In this document: positions 1 through 8,925 of the stretch, in pieces
How positions within the stretch are numbered: the stretch's first letter is position 1
Layout of the letters: every line of letters begins with the position of its first letter
Assembly (NCBI RefSeq): GCF_020179755.1
Contig: NZ_JAIUCY010000003.1
Span: forward strand, 1 to 64,000
Direction of reading: 5' to 3'
DNA length: 64,000 nucleotides
DNA from: Herbaspirillum sp. alder98
GTDB lineage: Bacteria > Pseudomonadota > Gammaproteobacteria > Burkholderiales > Burkholderiaceae_D
Made by a program: the position numbers and the translations under genes
The notes under the pieces: generated by a model
Told to the model about the DNA's origin: nothing
What the model saw: the letters and a program-made list of their open reading frames with translations, nothing else
Databases searched by the model: none

Positions 1-127
1 GTCTGTCGCTTCCATTAAACGCCCACGCTTATCGGCTGTTAATTTTTAAAGATCTTTTCTGTCGCACCGCGTCGCTTTCGCTTCGCTTGCGTCGCCAACA
101 AATCGTTTTGTTTGTCAGCAGCAGAGA
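1..127 (-). promoter_or_regulatory. rRNA operon leader with boxA-like antitermination site
   Basis: Read on the minus strand, this stretch ends in a segment typical of Burkholderiales rRNA leaders: a boxA-like ATCTTTAAAAA (about 44-54), then TTAACAGCCGATAAG and a GC-rich GTGGGCG. The 16S gene itself would begin to the left of base 1 and is not visible. The short open frames here on both strands have no start signal or protein character and are not genes. The assignment rests on recalled family sequence and on the two rRNA-type promoters just upstream. Confidence 0.75.
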
Positions 128-133
128 GATGAG

Positions 134-200
134 ATTATGTGGTTTTTATCGAATCGCGTCAACTACTTTTTTCGCTTTTCTTTAAACTTTTTATCTCGGC
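134..200 (-). promoter_or_regulatory. rRNA operon promoter P2 (proximal)
   Basis: On the minus strand there is a -35 TTGACG (162-157), a 17-base spacer and a -10 CATAAT (139-134). An A/T-rich block at 163-200 sits upstream and looks like an UP element. Transcription would start near 127 and run left into the boxA leader. Near-consensus boxes plus an UP element are typical of strong rRNA promoters. Confidence 0.75.
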
Positions 201-310
201 GCTTGTCGTTGCTCGCCTGGATAAATCATTCAAAACCTTTTACTTCTCACCCGCCTCAGCTCGCAACTTTCGCTTCGTTCTTCACTCCGCTTTCTGCGTT
301 GCTTCAGCAG

Positions 311-375
311 GGGGCGAACTATAGCAACGGCCTAACTGTCGCGCAAGTGCTTTTTAAAGAATTATGCAAAATAAT
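311..375 (-). promoter_or_regulatory. rRNA operon promoter P1 (distal)
   Basis: On the minus strand there is a -35 TTGCGC (346-341), a 17-base spacer and a -10 TATAGT (323-318). The A/T-rich block at 350-375 behaves like an UP element. The start would be near 311. With the proximal promoter it forms the tandem arrangement common ahead of rRNA operons. Confidence 0.65.
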
Positions 376-470
376 TTACCGTGCACCGGCTCTCACGACT
401 AACAGAAACGTCCTCCTCCAATACCGGCCTGCCTTTCGGGCGATTTCGCCGATCCGGCGCTGTTATAAAA

Positions 471-502
471 CAAATGCCCGCCCCTCGCGGGGCGGGCATT
501 TG
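471..502 (-). terminator. Hairpin after the enoyl-CoA hydratase gene
   Basis: A perfect 14-base inverted repeat, CAAATGCCCGCCCC / GGGGCGGGCATTTG, closes on a TCGC tetraloop. It lies just past the 3' end of the leftward hydratase gene and upstream of the rRNA promoters, so it would insulate the two. The A/T-rich stem base (TTATAAAACAAATG) substitutes for a clean T-tract. Confidence 0.65.
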
Positions 503-541
503 TCTAAGTAAATCACCTGGCAATTGGGCGGTTTTTTCCCA

Positions 542-1318
542 TCAGCCGTTCTTGAAGGTCGGCGCGCGCTTCTCGATGAAGGCTTTCATGCCCTCCTTCT
601 GGTCTTCGGTTGCAAAGCAACTATAAAACAGCGCCCGTTCATACCTGAGACCGTCGGTCAGGGTCGACTCGAAGGCGCGGTTTACTGAGTCCTTGACCAT
701 CATGGCGACCTGGCGCGGCATGTCACAGATGGTATTGGCGGCAGCCAGCGCTTCTTCCATCAGTTTATCGGCAGGCACCACGCGCGAGACCAACCCGGCC
801 CGCTCGGCTTCCTGCGCATCCATCATGCGGGCGGTCAGTGCCATGTCCATCGCCTTGGCCTTGGACACCGCGCGCGGCAGGCGCTGGGTGCCACCGGCAC
901 CCGGCACGATCCCGATCTTGATCTCGGGCTGGCCGAAGCGGGCGTTGTCTGCGGCGATGATGAAATCGCACATCATTGCCAATTCACACCCGCCGCCCAG
1001 GGCAAACCCGGCCACCGCCGCAATCACCGGCTTGCGCACGCGGCGGATGGTTTCCCAGTTGCGGGTAATGAACTCACCGTTGAACACGTCCATATAGGTG
1101 AAATCGGCCATGGCAACGATATCGGCGCCAGCGGCAAACGCCTTTTCGCTACCGGTGACGATCACGCAACCGATCTCGTCGTCGGCATCGTAGGCCAGCA
1201 ATGCCTGGCCCAGTTCAGTCATGAGCGTGTCGTCGAGCGCATTGAGCGCCTTGGGGCGATGCAGGCGGATCACGCCGACCCGGCCCTGGGTTTCCACCAG
1301 GATATTTTGATAGCTCAT
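542..1318 (-). CDS. Enoyl-CoA hydratase (crotonase family)
   Basis: This 258-residue protein has the length and motifs of short-chain enoyl-CoA hydratases, which add water to trans-2-enoyl-CoA in beta-oxidation. The two catalytic glutamates of the family are in place: E112 in GGGCELA and E132 in GQPEIKIG, followed by the oxyanion-loop region [13 protein letters not shown]. The C-terminus ([12 protein letters not shown]) is the usual ending of this family. AAGGAG lies just before the ATG, so the start is secure. It is transcribed away from uspA and ends at a strong hairpin. The substrate range cannot be read from sequence, so I give no gene symbol. Confidence 0.93.
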   Translation of the reverse strand: MSYQNILVETQGRVGVIRLHRPKALNALDDTLMTELGQALLAYDADDEIGCVIVTGSEKAFAAGADIVAMADFTYMDVFNGEFITRNWETIRRVRKPVIAAVAGFALGGGCELAMMCDFIIAADNARFGQPEIKIGIVPGAGGTQRLPRAVSKAKAMDMALTARMMDAQEAERAGLVSRVVPADKLMEEALAAANTICDMPRQVAMMVKDSVNRAFESTLTDGLRYERALFYSCFATEDQKEGMKAFIEKRAPTFKNG

Positions 1319-1502
1319 GGAGTCTCCTTATATATAGATACAGGTAAGCAGCAGAAAGTAAGCAATAACAACCGTGCGCCGGGCACCAGAATAATCAAGA
1401 AATCTGACTTGGCGCAACGCGTAGCTGGAATTCCATGCAAGCAAGGCAGTCTCAGCATATATTGGAAGCACCTCTTCCCCCCATATCTATAAGGAGGTTC
1501 TT

Positions 1503-1940
1503 ATGTTCAAGACTATTCTGGTTCCCACGGACGGCTCCGACCGTTCAGACAAGGCGATCAACACTGCCGTGGACTATGCCCGCAATTGTGGCGCCAGCAT
1601 CATCGGCATCTCGGTAGCCGAGCCCTATCCTTTTTCGCCATTGGCCGAGAGTTCGATGGCGATCGACCCGAGCCTGTACGAGGAAAACGTGCGCACCCTG
1701 GCCGAACAGCACGTCAAGAAGATCAGCGATGCGGCCGCCGTGGCGGGCGTACCCTGCCAGACCGCTACCGTCCTGTCCTTTTCACCGGATGAAGAAATCA
1801 TTACCGCAGCCAAGACCTACGGCTGCGACGTGATCTTCATGGCCTCGCATGGCCGCAGCGGGATCTCGCGCATGTTTCTCGGCAGCAAGACACAGAAGGT
1901 ACTGGCCAATTCGACCATTCCGGTACTGGTCCTGCGCTAG
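1503..1940 (+). CDS. Universal stress protein, UspA family
   Basis: A single-domain, 145-residue Usp protein. The nucleotide-binding hallmarks are Asp10 in VPTDGS and a C-terminal loop ASHG-x9-GS ending in PVLVL. The loop has Ala where the ATP-binding signature usually has its first Gly, but ATP-type binding is still likely. AAGGAGG precedes the ATG with good spacing. Such proteins support survival under starvation, hypoxia or membrane stress, but the exact role is not predictable. It stands alone between the divergent hydratase gene and a terminator shared with convergent mltA. Confidence 0.92.
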   Translation: MFKTILVPTDGSDRSDKAINTAVDYARNCGASIIGISVAEPYPFSPLAESSMAIDPSLYEENVRTLAEQHVKKISDAAAVAGVPCQTATVLSFSPDEEIITAAKTYGCDVIFMASHGRSGISRMFLGSKTQKVLANSTIPVLVLR

Positions 1941-1970
1941 TTGACGCGTCAACTGCGTCAACTATATATA
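1941..1970 (+). promoter_or_regulatory. Promoter-like sequence after uspA
   Basis: Directly after the uspA stop lie TTGACG (1941-1946), a 16-base spacer containing two copies of GCGTCAAC, and TATATA (1963-1968). TTGACGCGTCAA is also a perfect palindrome. If active, it would produce an RNA of about 50 bases ending at the terminator at 1990-2026. It may instead be chance or a protein site. Confidence 0.3.
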
Positions 1971-1989
1971 GCGCGCCGCCAAAGAACAA

Positions 1990-2026
1990 AAGCCTGGCGC
2001 CCATCACTGGGGCCAGGCTTCTTGTT
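1990..2026. terminator. Intrinsic terminator between uspA and mltA
   Basis: The stem AAGCCTGGC (1990-1998) / GCCAGGCTT (2012-2020) is followed by CTTGTTGTTT. It sits between the convergent uspA and mltA 3' ends and can serve both directions. Confidence 0.7.
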
Positions 2027-2045
2027 GTTTAGTCCATTGGACTGA

Positions 2046-3287
2046 TTAGTTACCTGCGGTGGCCGGCACACTCATCGTCTTGGGCAGCAACACCCACATC
2101 GCGCCGCGCTGCTTCATCGAGCCGGCCATGTCTTCGGCCTCGTCACCAAAGCCCCAGAAGTAATCGGCTCGCACCACACCGCGAATCGCACCGCCCGTAT
2201 CCTGGGCCACTACCAGCCGTTGCAACGGCTTGTCGCTGTTAGGCAGGGTGGTAGACAAGAATACCGGCGCGCCCAGCGGCACATGCTGCGGATCGATGGC
2301 AATCGATCGCTGCGGCGTCAGCGGGATGCCCTGCGCCCCCTTGGGCCCCTTGGAGGGATCCGGCAGTTTTTCTTCCTTGAAGAAAACATAACTTGGATTA
2401 CTGTTGAGCAACTCTTCCTTGCGCGCCGGATTTGCCTTGACCCAGGCCTTGATGTTCTGCGCCGAGGCTTGCGACAGGTCCATTTCGCCCTTGTCTACCA
2501 GATAGCGCCCGATCGACTTGTAGGGGCGTCCGTTCTGATCGGCATAGGCCATGCGGATGGTTTCGCGGGTTTCGGGCAGATAGACCCGGCCCGAGCCCTG
2601 CACCTGCAGGAAGAACGCCTCGACCGGGTCGTCCACCCATACCAGCTCGCTACCGACCAACGCGTTGGACTGCATCAGCTCGGCCCGGCTGGGATAGGGC
2701 ACGACCTTGCGCCCCACCACCTTGCCGCGCAGGCGCAGGTTCTTCAGCTCGGGATAGGCCGACGCCATGTCGATCGTCAGCAGGTCGTCCGGCGCCTGGT
2801 ACAACGGCGTCTGGTATGCCCCGCCGCGACGGCGCGAGCCCTTCAGCAATGGTTCGTAGTAACCGGTCACCAGGCCACTGTCGCTGCCATCGGCATTGAA
2901 TAACTGATAGGGAGTGAAATAACTTTCAAAATAAGCCCGCAACAGACCAGCGTCGGCGGCGTTGACCTGCTGGGCCGCGCTGCAGGCGGCGCGCCATTCG
3001 GGCTTGCGGATCATCACCGAGCAGGACGATTGCAATGCCGGCCAGGCTTCGCGCAGGTCATCGCGGTTCCAGCCAGGCAGTTGCGCAAAGCTGGCCGCGC
3101 GCATGGCCGGGCCCGGTTGCGCGGACGGCTTCGACGGCGTGGGCGTGACGGCGGGGCCGGAGGGTGAACCAGTCGAGGTAGTAGGCGTGGTCTGGCAGGC
3201 TGCCAGCAGGACGGCGACCGATACGGTCGATATGGTTACACTAAGACGCTTGATAAAACGGTTGGTCGGCAAACGGTTCAATGACAT
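2046..3287 (-). CDS. mltA: Membrane-bound lytic murein transglycosylase A
   Basis: A lipoprotein that cleaves the MurNAc-GlcNAc bond of peptidoglycan with 1,6-anhydro ring formation, acting at the inner face of the outer membrane. The N-terminus has a basic stretch and a lipobox (VLLAACQ), followed by a Pro/Thr/Ser-rich linker of about 55 residues. The catalytic part carries family landmarks: GLVTGYYEPLLKGS, the FFLQVQGSGR segment, and the C-terminal 3D domain with VAQDTGGAIRG and the Asp pair of ADYFWGFG. I choose the ATG at 3287 (413 residues). An in-frame TTG at 3302 is possible and would abut the start of the divergent small gene. Neither start has a clear Shine-Dalgarno. Confidence 0.93.
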   Translation of the reverse strand: MSLNRLPTNRFIKRLSVTISTVSVAVLLAACQTTPTTSTGSPSGPAVTPTPSKPSAQPGPAMRAASFAQLPGWNRDDLREAWPALQSSCSVMIRKPEWRAACSAAQQVNAADAGLLRAYFESYFTPYQLFNADGSDSGLVTGYYEPLLKGSRRRGGAYQTPLYQAPDDLLTIDMASAYPELKNLRLRGKVVGRKVVPYPSRAELMQSNALVGSELVWVDDPVEAFFLQVQGSGRVYLPETRETIRMAYADQNGRPYKSIGRYLVDKGEMDLSQASAQNIKAWVKANPARKEELLNSNPSYVFFKEEKLPDPSKGPKGAQGIPLTPQRSIAIDPQHVPLGAPVFLSTTLPNSDKPLQRLVVAQDTGGAIRGVVRADYFWGFGDEAEDMAGSMKQRGAMWVLLPKTMSVPATAGN

Positions 3288-3302
3288 CGGGGATTGATTC
3301 AA

Positions 3303-3446
3303 ATGTTATGGTTGATCTTGGAAGCCTGCGGCGCCTTGCTGCTCCTGGTCTTCATCGTATGGTGGACCATGTTCTCGGGCCGCAAGGGGCTCGACGAGCA
3401 CCAGGCCAAAGCGCCGGACAAACCAGAAGACAGCGACAAGCGATAA
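3303..3446 (+). CDS. Small single-span membrane protein (47 aa)
   Basis: A short gene reads MLWLILEACGALLLLVF and onward. It has one hydrophobic helix (about residues 3-24, ending IVWWTMF), then SGRKG and a charged cytosolic-type tail rich in Lys, Asp and Glu. GGGGA lies 9 bases before the ATG. It is divergent from mltA, and the two 5' ends are only 15 bases apart, or touching if mltA uses TTG. The function is unknown. The membrane-helix pattern and codon use support a real gene, but no homologue was checked. Confidence 0.65.
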   Translation: MLWLILEACGALLLLVFIVWWTMFSGRKGLDEHQAKAPDKPEDSDKR

Positions 3447-3484
3447 AAAATCCGTCGCTCAACCCGCGATGGCGACCGCCCGGC

Positions 3485-3859
3485 TCAATGCAGCGTGCGC
3501 GGCAGCGACAGCACGAACTCGGGAATGCGCACGTCGAACTGCTCGCCATCTTCGGCCACGCAGAAGTATTCGCCGTGCATCGAGCCCTGGGGCGTCTTCA
3601 TGGCAGTGCCGCTGGTGTACTCGAACTGCTCCCCCGGCTGCAGGAAAGGCTGGTGGCCGACCACGCCCAGGCCGCGCACTTCCTCGACATGATTATTGGC
3701 ATCGGTGATGATCCAGTGGCGCGAGATCAGTTGCGCGGCAATGTTGCCGCTGTTGACGATACTGATCGCGTAGGCGAACACGTAGTGCGAGCGGGACGGA
3801 TCCGACTGCTCTTCCAGATACTGGGTCTTGACCGTCACCGTCAGCTCATACACTGCCAT
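3485..3859 (-). CDS. apaG: ApaG protein (FN3-like ApaG domain)
   Basis: The product has 124 residues when started at the ATG at 3859 (AGGATA upstream); the longer open frame is non-coding. ApaG is a small beta-sandwich protein found next to ApaH/KsgA in enterobacteria and next to rpe or mltA in Burkholderiales. It shows the typical RSHYVFAY, SRHWIITDANN, VVGHQPFLQPGE, YTSGTAMKTPQGSMHG segments. The biochemical role is not firmly established; links to diadenosine polyphosphates and Co/Mg resistance come from the enterobacterial operon. Confidence 0.92.
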   Translation of the reverse strand: MAVYELTVTVKTQYLEEQSDPSRSHYVFAYAISIVNSGNIAAQLISRHWIITDANNHVEEVRGLGVVGHQPFLQPGEQFEYTSGTAMKTPQGSMHGEYFCVAEDGEQFDVRIPEFVLSLPRTLH

Positions 3860-4075
3860 TTGGATATCCTGTGTTGTCGTACGGTTATGGATGCGGAGGC
3901 AAGCGCAGGCGCGCCGCCACCCGGATTGCACACCAATTCAGCACGCAGCGCAAGCAAGGCAGGCGCATCGCAGCGGTGCGAGGGAGTAGAATAACGCCTT
4001 TTGCAGCCTCCCGCCGCCTGCCGAAAGTGCCGGAACAGGCTGGCTGCCGTCGATCAAGCCATCATTTTTTCAGCC

Positions 4076-4741
4076 ATGCCGACCTACCGTATCGCTCCCA
4101 GCATCCTTTCCGCAGACTTTGCCCGCCTGGGCGAAGAAGTACGCAATGTCGTCGCCGCCGGCGCCGACTTCATCCATTTCGATGTGATGGACAATCATTA
4201 CGTCCCCAATCTGACCATCGGCCCGCTGGTGTGCGAGGCGATCCGTCCGCATGTGCAGGTGCCGATCGACGTGCACCTGATGGTCAAGCCGGTGGACCGC
4301 ATCATTCCCGATTTCGCCCGTGCAGGCGCCAACCTGATCACCTTCCACCCCGAAGCGTCCGAACACATCGACCGCTCGCTGCAGCTGATCCGCGACAACG
4401 GCTGCAAGTCGGGCCTGGTGTTCAATCCCGGCACGCCGCTGCATTACCTCGACCATGTCATGGACAAGATCGACATGATCCTGATCATGTCGGTCAACCC
4501 CGGCTTCGGCGGCCAGTCGTTCATTCCCGAGGCGCTCAAGAAGATCGCCGAGGTGCGGCGCCGCATTGATGAGTCGGGCCGCGACATCCTGCTCGAAGTC
4601 GATGGCGGCATCAAGGTCGAGAACATCGCCGCAGCCGCCCGTGCCGGCGCAGACACCTTCGTGGCCGGCTCGGCCATCTTCGGCAAGCCCGACTACAAGG
4701 CCGTGATCGACGCCATGCGCGCCGAGCTGGCCGCACTCTGA
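4076..4741 (+). CDS. rpe: Ribulose-phosphate 3-epimerase
   Basis: This 221-residue TIM-barrel enzyme interconverts ribulose-5-phosphate and xylulose-5-phosphate. Metal and catalytic positions are visible: [12 protein letters not shown] at the start, H34/D36 in [17 protein letters not shown], and VDGG with its Asp. The phosphate loops [10 protein letters not shown] and AGSAIFG follow. The start at 4076 (MPTYRIAPS) fits the family; the upstream extension of the open frame does not. The gene is 17 bases upstream of gph and probably cotranscribed, as in the cbb/rpe-gph-trp arrangement of beta-proteobacteria. Confidence 0.96.
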   Translation: MPTYRIAPSILSADFARLGEEVRNVVAAGADFIHFDVMDNHYVPNLTIGPLVCEAIRPHVQVPIDVHLMVKPVDRIIPDFARAGANLITFHPEASEHIDRSLQLIRDNGCKSGLVFNPGTPLHYLDHVMDKIDMILIMSVNPGFGGQSFIPEALKKIAEVRRRIDESGRDILLEVDGGIKVENIAAAARAGADTFVAGSAIFGKPDYKAVIDAMRAELAAL

Positions 4742-4758
4742 CTAAATAAATCAAACCC

Positions 4759-5439
4759 ATGACCAAGCTCGTCAACATCAAGGCTGCCATCATCGACCTC
4801 GACGGCACCATGCTCGACACCGCCGGCGATTTCCATGTGGCCGTCAATCGCATGCGCGCCGAGCTTGGCCTGTCGCCGCTGGCGCAGGAAACCATCGTCA
4901 ATTTCGTCGGCAAGGGCACTGAAAACCTGATGCGCCGGGTGCTGGCGGTGGATTATGGCGAAGACGAGGCCGAGCAGTATTTCGACCAGGCCCTGGCGTC
5001 CTACACCGAGCACTACCTGGCCATCAATGGCGACTTCGCCGACCTCTATCCGGACGTCAAGGAAGGCCTGGAGGCGATGGCAAAGAAGGGCTTGCGCCTG
5101 GCCTGCGTGACCAACAAGCCGATTGCCTTTACGCTGCCGTTGCTCGAGAAGAAAGGCCTGCGCGGCTTTTTCGACGTGGTGTATGGCGGTGATTCATTGC
5201 CCCGCAAGAAGCCCGATCCGATGCCGCTGCTGCAGGTTTGCCACGATTTCGGCCTGGCGCCGGCGCAGGTGGTGGCCATCGGCGACTCGTCCAACGACGC
5301 CCAGGCCGCGCGCGCGGCGGGTTGCCGGGTGCTCAATGTGCCGTATGGCTACAACCACGGCGAATCTATACACGACGTCGATTCGGATGGTATAGTTCAG
5401 ACGCTTCTCGAAGCAGCGCAGCAAATTTCGACCGACTGA
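4759..5439 (+). CDS. gph: Phosphoglycolate phosphatase (HAD family)
   Basis: The 226-residue HAD phosphatase has all four motifs: D13-L-D-G-T (nucleophile Asp13 and Asp15), the Thr of CVTNKP, the Lys of RKKPDP, and GDSSNDAQAA for Mg binding. Phosphoglycolate from DNA-repair or oxygenase reactions is the family substrate. It lies between rpe and the trp genes, a conserved position in this order. It is separated from trpE by a 333-base leader region, so the trp genes probably have their own promoter or leader control. Confidence 0.93.
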   Translation: MTKLVNIKAAIIDLDGTMLDTAGDFHVAVNRMRAELGLSPLAQETIVNFVGKGTENLMRRVLAVDYGEDEAEQYFDQALASYTEHYLAINGDFADLYPDVKEGLEAMAKKGLRLACVTNKPIAFTLPLLEKKGLRGFFDVVYGGDSLPRKKPDPMPLLQVCHDFGLAPAQVVAIGDSSNDAQAARAAGCRVLNVPYGYNHGESIHDVDSDGIVQTLLEAAQQISTD

Positions 5440-5772
5440 CACCTGTCATCGATCGACTAACACTCCAGATCGCGACCACACATCAATGTTTCGCAACAAC
5501 AAACGCACCGCCCAACATACAGCCGCCCCTGAGGCCTGGCTGTGGCGACGCTGGCAATTCCAGGCTCAATAAGAAGCCTTGCCTCCGGCCGCGCCTGCGC
5601 GCCGGAAGTTGTTGCAACACCGTATCCCCAGTTTCAGAAAATAAAGCCGGTCGACGCCGGTAAAGCCATCAACGACACCGTCGACGAGAGTCCGCTTTCG
5701 CCCTGTCCGCTCGCGCATGCCGCCGGCGGAAGGGGCTTGCAGCGTGCTCTACAATGACGCTCAGGAGCCCAC
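5440..5772 (+). promoter_or_regulatory. Leader region of the trp operon
   Basis: This 333-base gap between gph and trpE holds the Trp-rich mini-gene (5486-5572), the hairpin over its Trp codons, and a second hairpin with a one-base bulge (TCCGG-c-CGCG, loop CCTG, CGCG-CCGGA; 5584-5606). GTCGAC occurs twice about 30 bases apart, near 5650-5686. A weak promoter, CTGACA - 17 bases - AACACT, ends just before the mini-gene. AGGAG precedes trpE. Confidence 0.5.
5486..5572 (+). CDS. Candidate trp leader peptide (28 aa, three Trp codons)
   Basis: The short open frame encodes 28 residues with Trp at 18, 20 and 23 in the cluster AWLWRRW, then QFQAQ and a stop. Three Trp codons within six codons is a strong attenuator-type signature, directly ahead of trpE. 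The Trp codons sit inside a hairpin (GAGgCCTGG 5531-5539 with CCAGGCTC 5560-5567), and a second GC-rich hairpin follows at 5584-5606. No convincing Shine-Dalgarno precedes the ATG and no T-tract follows the second hairpin, so control could be translational, Rho-linked or absent. Confidence 0.5.
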   Translation: MFRNNKRTAQHTAAPEAWLWRRWQFQAQ

Positions 5773-7269
5773 ATGACAGAACTCGAATTCAAATCGCTGG
5801 CCACCGAAGGCTACAACCGCATTCCCCTCATCACGGAAGCTTTCGCCGACCTCGAGACGCCACTGACCCTGTATCTCAAGCTGGCGCAGAGCCAGCAGAC
5901 CGGTCGCAATACCTTTTTGCTGGAGTCGGTGGTGGGCGGCGAGCGCTTCGGTCGCTATTCCTTCATCGGCTTGCCGGCCTCGACCAAGATCCGCTGCACC
6001 GGCAATCGCATCGAAGTGCTCAAGAATGAAACGGTCATCGAGACTGCAGAAGGCAACGCGCTGGAATTCATCGCGCAATACCAGTCGCGCTTCAAGGTCG
6101 CGATTCGTCCCGGCATGCCGCGCTTCTGCGGTGGCCTGGCCGGTTACTTCGGCTACGATGCCGTACGCTATATCGAGAAGCGCCTCGAAAAGACCGCCCC
6201 GCCCGACACCCTCGGCCTGCCCGACATCCAGTTGCTGCTCACCGAGGAACTGGCGGTGATCGACAACCTGTCCGGCAAGCTGTACCTGATCGTCTACGCC
6301 GACCCGACCCAGCCGGAAGCCTATTCCAAGGCGCGCCAGCGTCTCAGGGATCTGCGCGCCATGCTGCGCCGTGCCGCCGATGCGCCGGTCACCACCGGTT
6401 CGGTGCGCACCGAGACCATCCGCGAATTCCCCAAGGAGCAATACCTCAAGGCCGTCGCGCGTGCCAAAGAATACGTGATGGCCGGCGACCTGATGCAGGT
6501 GCAGATCGGCCAGCGCCTGCGCAAGTCGTATGTCGATTCGCCGCTGATGCTGTATCGCGCGCTGCGCTCGATCAACCCGTCGCCCTACATGTACTTCTAT
6601 AACTTCGGCGACATGCAGATCGTCGGCTCGTCGCCCGAGATCCTGGTGCGCAATGAAGCCATCGGTCCCGACCAGAAGAAAATCACCATTCGCCCGCTGG
6701 CCGGCACCCGTCCGCGCGGCTCGACCATCGAACGCGACGAGCAACTGGCGCGCGAGCTGCTGGCCGACCCCAAGGAAATCGCCGAGCACGTGATGCTGAT
6801 CGACCTGGCCCGCAACGATATCGGCCGCATCGCCGCTACCGGCAGCGTCAAGGTCACCGACCAGATGGTGATCGAAAAATATTCCCACGTGCAGCACATC
6901 GTCTCCAATGTCGAAGGCATCCTCAAGCCCGGCATGTCCAACCTGGACGTGCTCAAGGCGACCTTCCCGGCCGGCACGCTGTCGGGTGCGCCCAAGGTGC
7001 GCGCCATGGAAGTCATCGACGAACTGGAACCGTCCAAGCGCGGCATCTACGGCGGCGCCTGCGGCTACCTGTCGTTTGGCGGCGAGATGGATGTGGCCAT
7101 AGCGATCCGCACCGGCGTCATCAAGGATGGCACGCTCTACGTGCAGGCCGCCGCCGGCATCGTGGCCGACTCGGTGCCTGAGATGGAATGGGAAGAAACC
7201 GAAAACAAGGCGCGTGCCGTGCTGCGCGCCGCCGAACAAGTTCAAGATGGCCTGGATGGAGAAATCTAA
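5773..7269 (+). CDS. trpE: Anthranilate synthase component I
   Basis: The 498-residue subunit converts chorismate and ammonia to anthranilate, the first step of tryptophan synthesis. The N-terminal half has the Trp feedback site LLES (residues 49-52). The C-terminal chorismate-binding domain has the conserved blocks QIGQRL, GSSPEILVR, LAGTRPRG, LARNDIGR, SHVQHIVSNVEG, FPAGTLSGAPK and GIYGGACGY. It is first in the trpE-trpG-trpD-trpC operon and abuts trpG with no spacer. AGGAG precedes the ATG. Confidence 0.97.
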   Translation: MTELEFKSLATEGYNRIPLITEAFADLETPLTLYLKLAQSQQTGRNTFLLESVVGGERFGRYSFIGLPASTKIRCTGNRIEVLKNETVIETAEGNALEFIAQYQSRFKVAIRPGMPRFCGGLAGYFGYDAVRYIEKRLEKTAPPDTLGLPDIQLLLTEELAVIDNLSGKLYLIVYADPTQPEAYSKARQRLRDLRAMLRRAADAPVTTGSVRTETIREFPKEQYLKAVARAKEYVMAGDLMQVQIGQRLRKSYVDSPLMLYRALRSINPSPYMYFYNFGDMQIVGSSPEILVRNEAIGPDQKKITIRPLAGTRPRGSTIERDEQLARELLADPKEIAEHVMLIDLARNDIGRIAATGSVKVTDQMVIEKYSHVQHIVSNVEGILKPGMSNLDVLKATFPAGTLSGAPKVRAMEVIDELEPSKRGIYGGACGYLSFGGEMDVAIAIRTGVIKDGTLYVQAAAGIVADSVPEMEWEETENKARAVLRAAEQVQDGLDGEI

Positions 7270-7845
<576 letters not shown>

Positions 7846-7871
7846 TGCCTGCAACCAACGGAACCCAAGTC

Positions 7872-8909
7872 ATGGCCATCACCCCGCAAGAAGCGCTGCT
7901 GCGCTGTATCGAACACCGCGAAATCTTTCACGACGAGATGCTGACGCTGTTTCGTCAGATCATGAGTGGCGAGATGTCGCCGGTCATGATCGCGGCCCTC
8001 ACCATGGGCCTGCGCGTCAAGAAGGAAAGCATCGGCGAGATCGCTGCCGCCGCCCAGGTGATGCGCGAGTTCGCCACCAAGGTGCCGATGGCCGACACCA
8101 CCGGCCTGCTCGACATCGTCGGCACCGGCGGCGACGGCGCCCATACCTTCAACATTTCCACCGCCTCGATGTTCGTGGCCGCCGCCGCCGGCGCCCGCGT
8201 GGCCAAGCATGGCGGACGCAGCGTGTCGTCGTCCTCGGGCAGCGCCGATGTGCTCGAAGCCCTGGGCGCCGACATCAACCTGCAACCCGAGCAGGTGGCG
8301 CAATCGATTGCCCAGACCGGCATCGGCTTCATGTTCGCGCCCAACCACCATGCGGCGATGAAGCACGCCGCGCCGGTGCGCAAGGAGCTGGGCGTGCGCA
8401 CCATCTTCAACATCCTCGGGCCGCTGACCAACCCGGCCGGCGCGCCCAATATCCTGATGGGCGTGTTTCACGGCGACCTGGTCGGCATCCAGGTGCGGGT
8501 ATTGCAGCGCCTGGGCGCGCAGCATGCCATCGTGGTGTGGGGCCGTGATAACCTCGACGAAGTCACGCTCGGTGGCGCCACCATGGTCGGCGAGCTGGTC
8601 GATGGCGAGATCCGCGAATACGAGATCCATCCGGAAGATTACGGCCTGTCGATGTTCGCCAGCCGTAACCTGCAAGTGGCCAACGCGGCCGAATCGAAGC
8701 AGAAGATCTTTGAAGCGCTGCAAGGCGAACCCGGCCCGGTGCACGATATCGTGCTGATCAACGCCGGCACCGCGCTGTATGCGGCCGGTCGCGCCAAGTC
8801 GATTGCCGAAGGCCTCGCGCAGGCGCGCGAAGCCATCGCCAGCGGCGCGGCCCGCGCCAAGCTCGACCAGTTCGTGCAAGTTACCCGCCAGTTGGGCGGC
8901 AAACACTAA
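7872..8909 (+). CDS. trpD: Anthranilate phosphoribosyltransferase
   Basis: The 345-residue enzyme transfers phosphoribose from PRPP to anthranilate. The glycine-rich PRPP motif GTGGDG is at residues 84-89, followed by HTFNISTAS and [21 protein letters not shown], then [11 protein letters not shown]. The start at 7872 ([10 protein letters not shown]) matches the family. An alternative ATG at 7845 overlaps the trpG stop (TAATG) and would add nine residues. It is third in the trp operon. Confidence 0.96.
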   Translation: MAITPQEALLRCIEHREIFHDEMLTLFRQIMSGEMSPVMIAALTMGLRVKKESIGEIAAAAQVMREFATKVPMADTTGLLDIVGTGGDGAHTFNISTASMFVAAAAGARVAKHGGRSVSSSSGSADVLEALGADINLQPEQVAQSIAQTGIGFMFAPNHHAAMKHAAPVRKELGVRTIFNILGPLTNPAGAPNILMGVFHGDLVGIQVRVLQRLGAQHAIVVWGRDNLDEVTLGGATMVGELVDGEIREYEIHPEDYGLSMFASRNLQVANAAESKQKIFEALQGEPGPVHDIVLINAGTALYAAGRAKSIAEGLAQAREAIASGAARAKLDQFVQVTRQLGGKH

Positions 8910-8925
8910 TCCAGACGGGAACATC

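Noticed and set aside
137-626. Open frames of 124, 61 and 81 codons on the plus strand at the left edge
   Set aside because: They overlap rRNA promoter and leader sequence or the hydratase gene, and have no ribosome site or protein-like composition.
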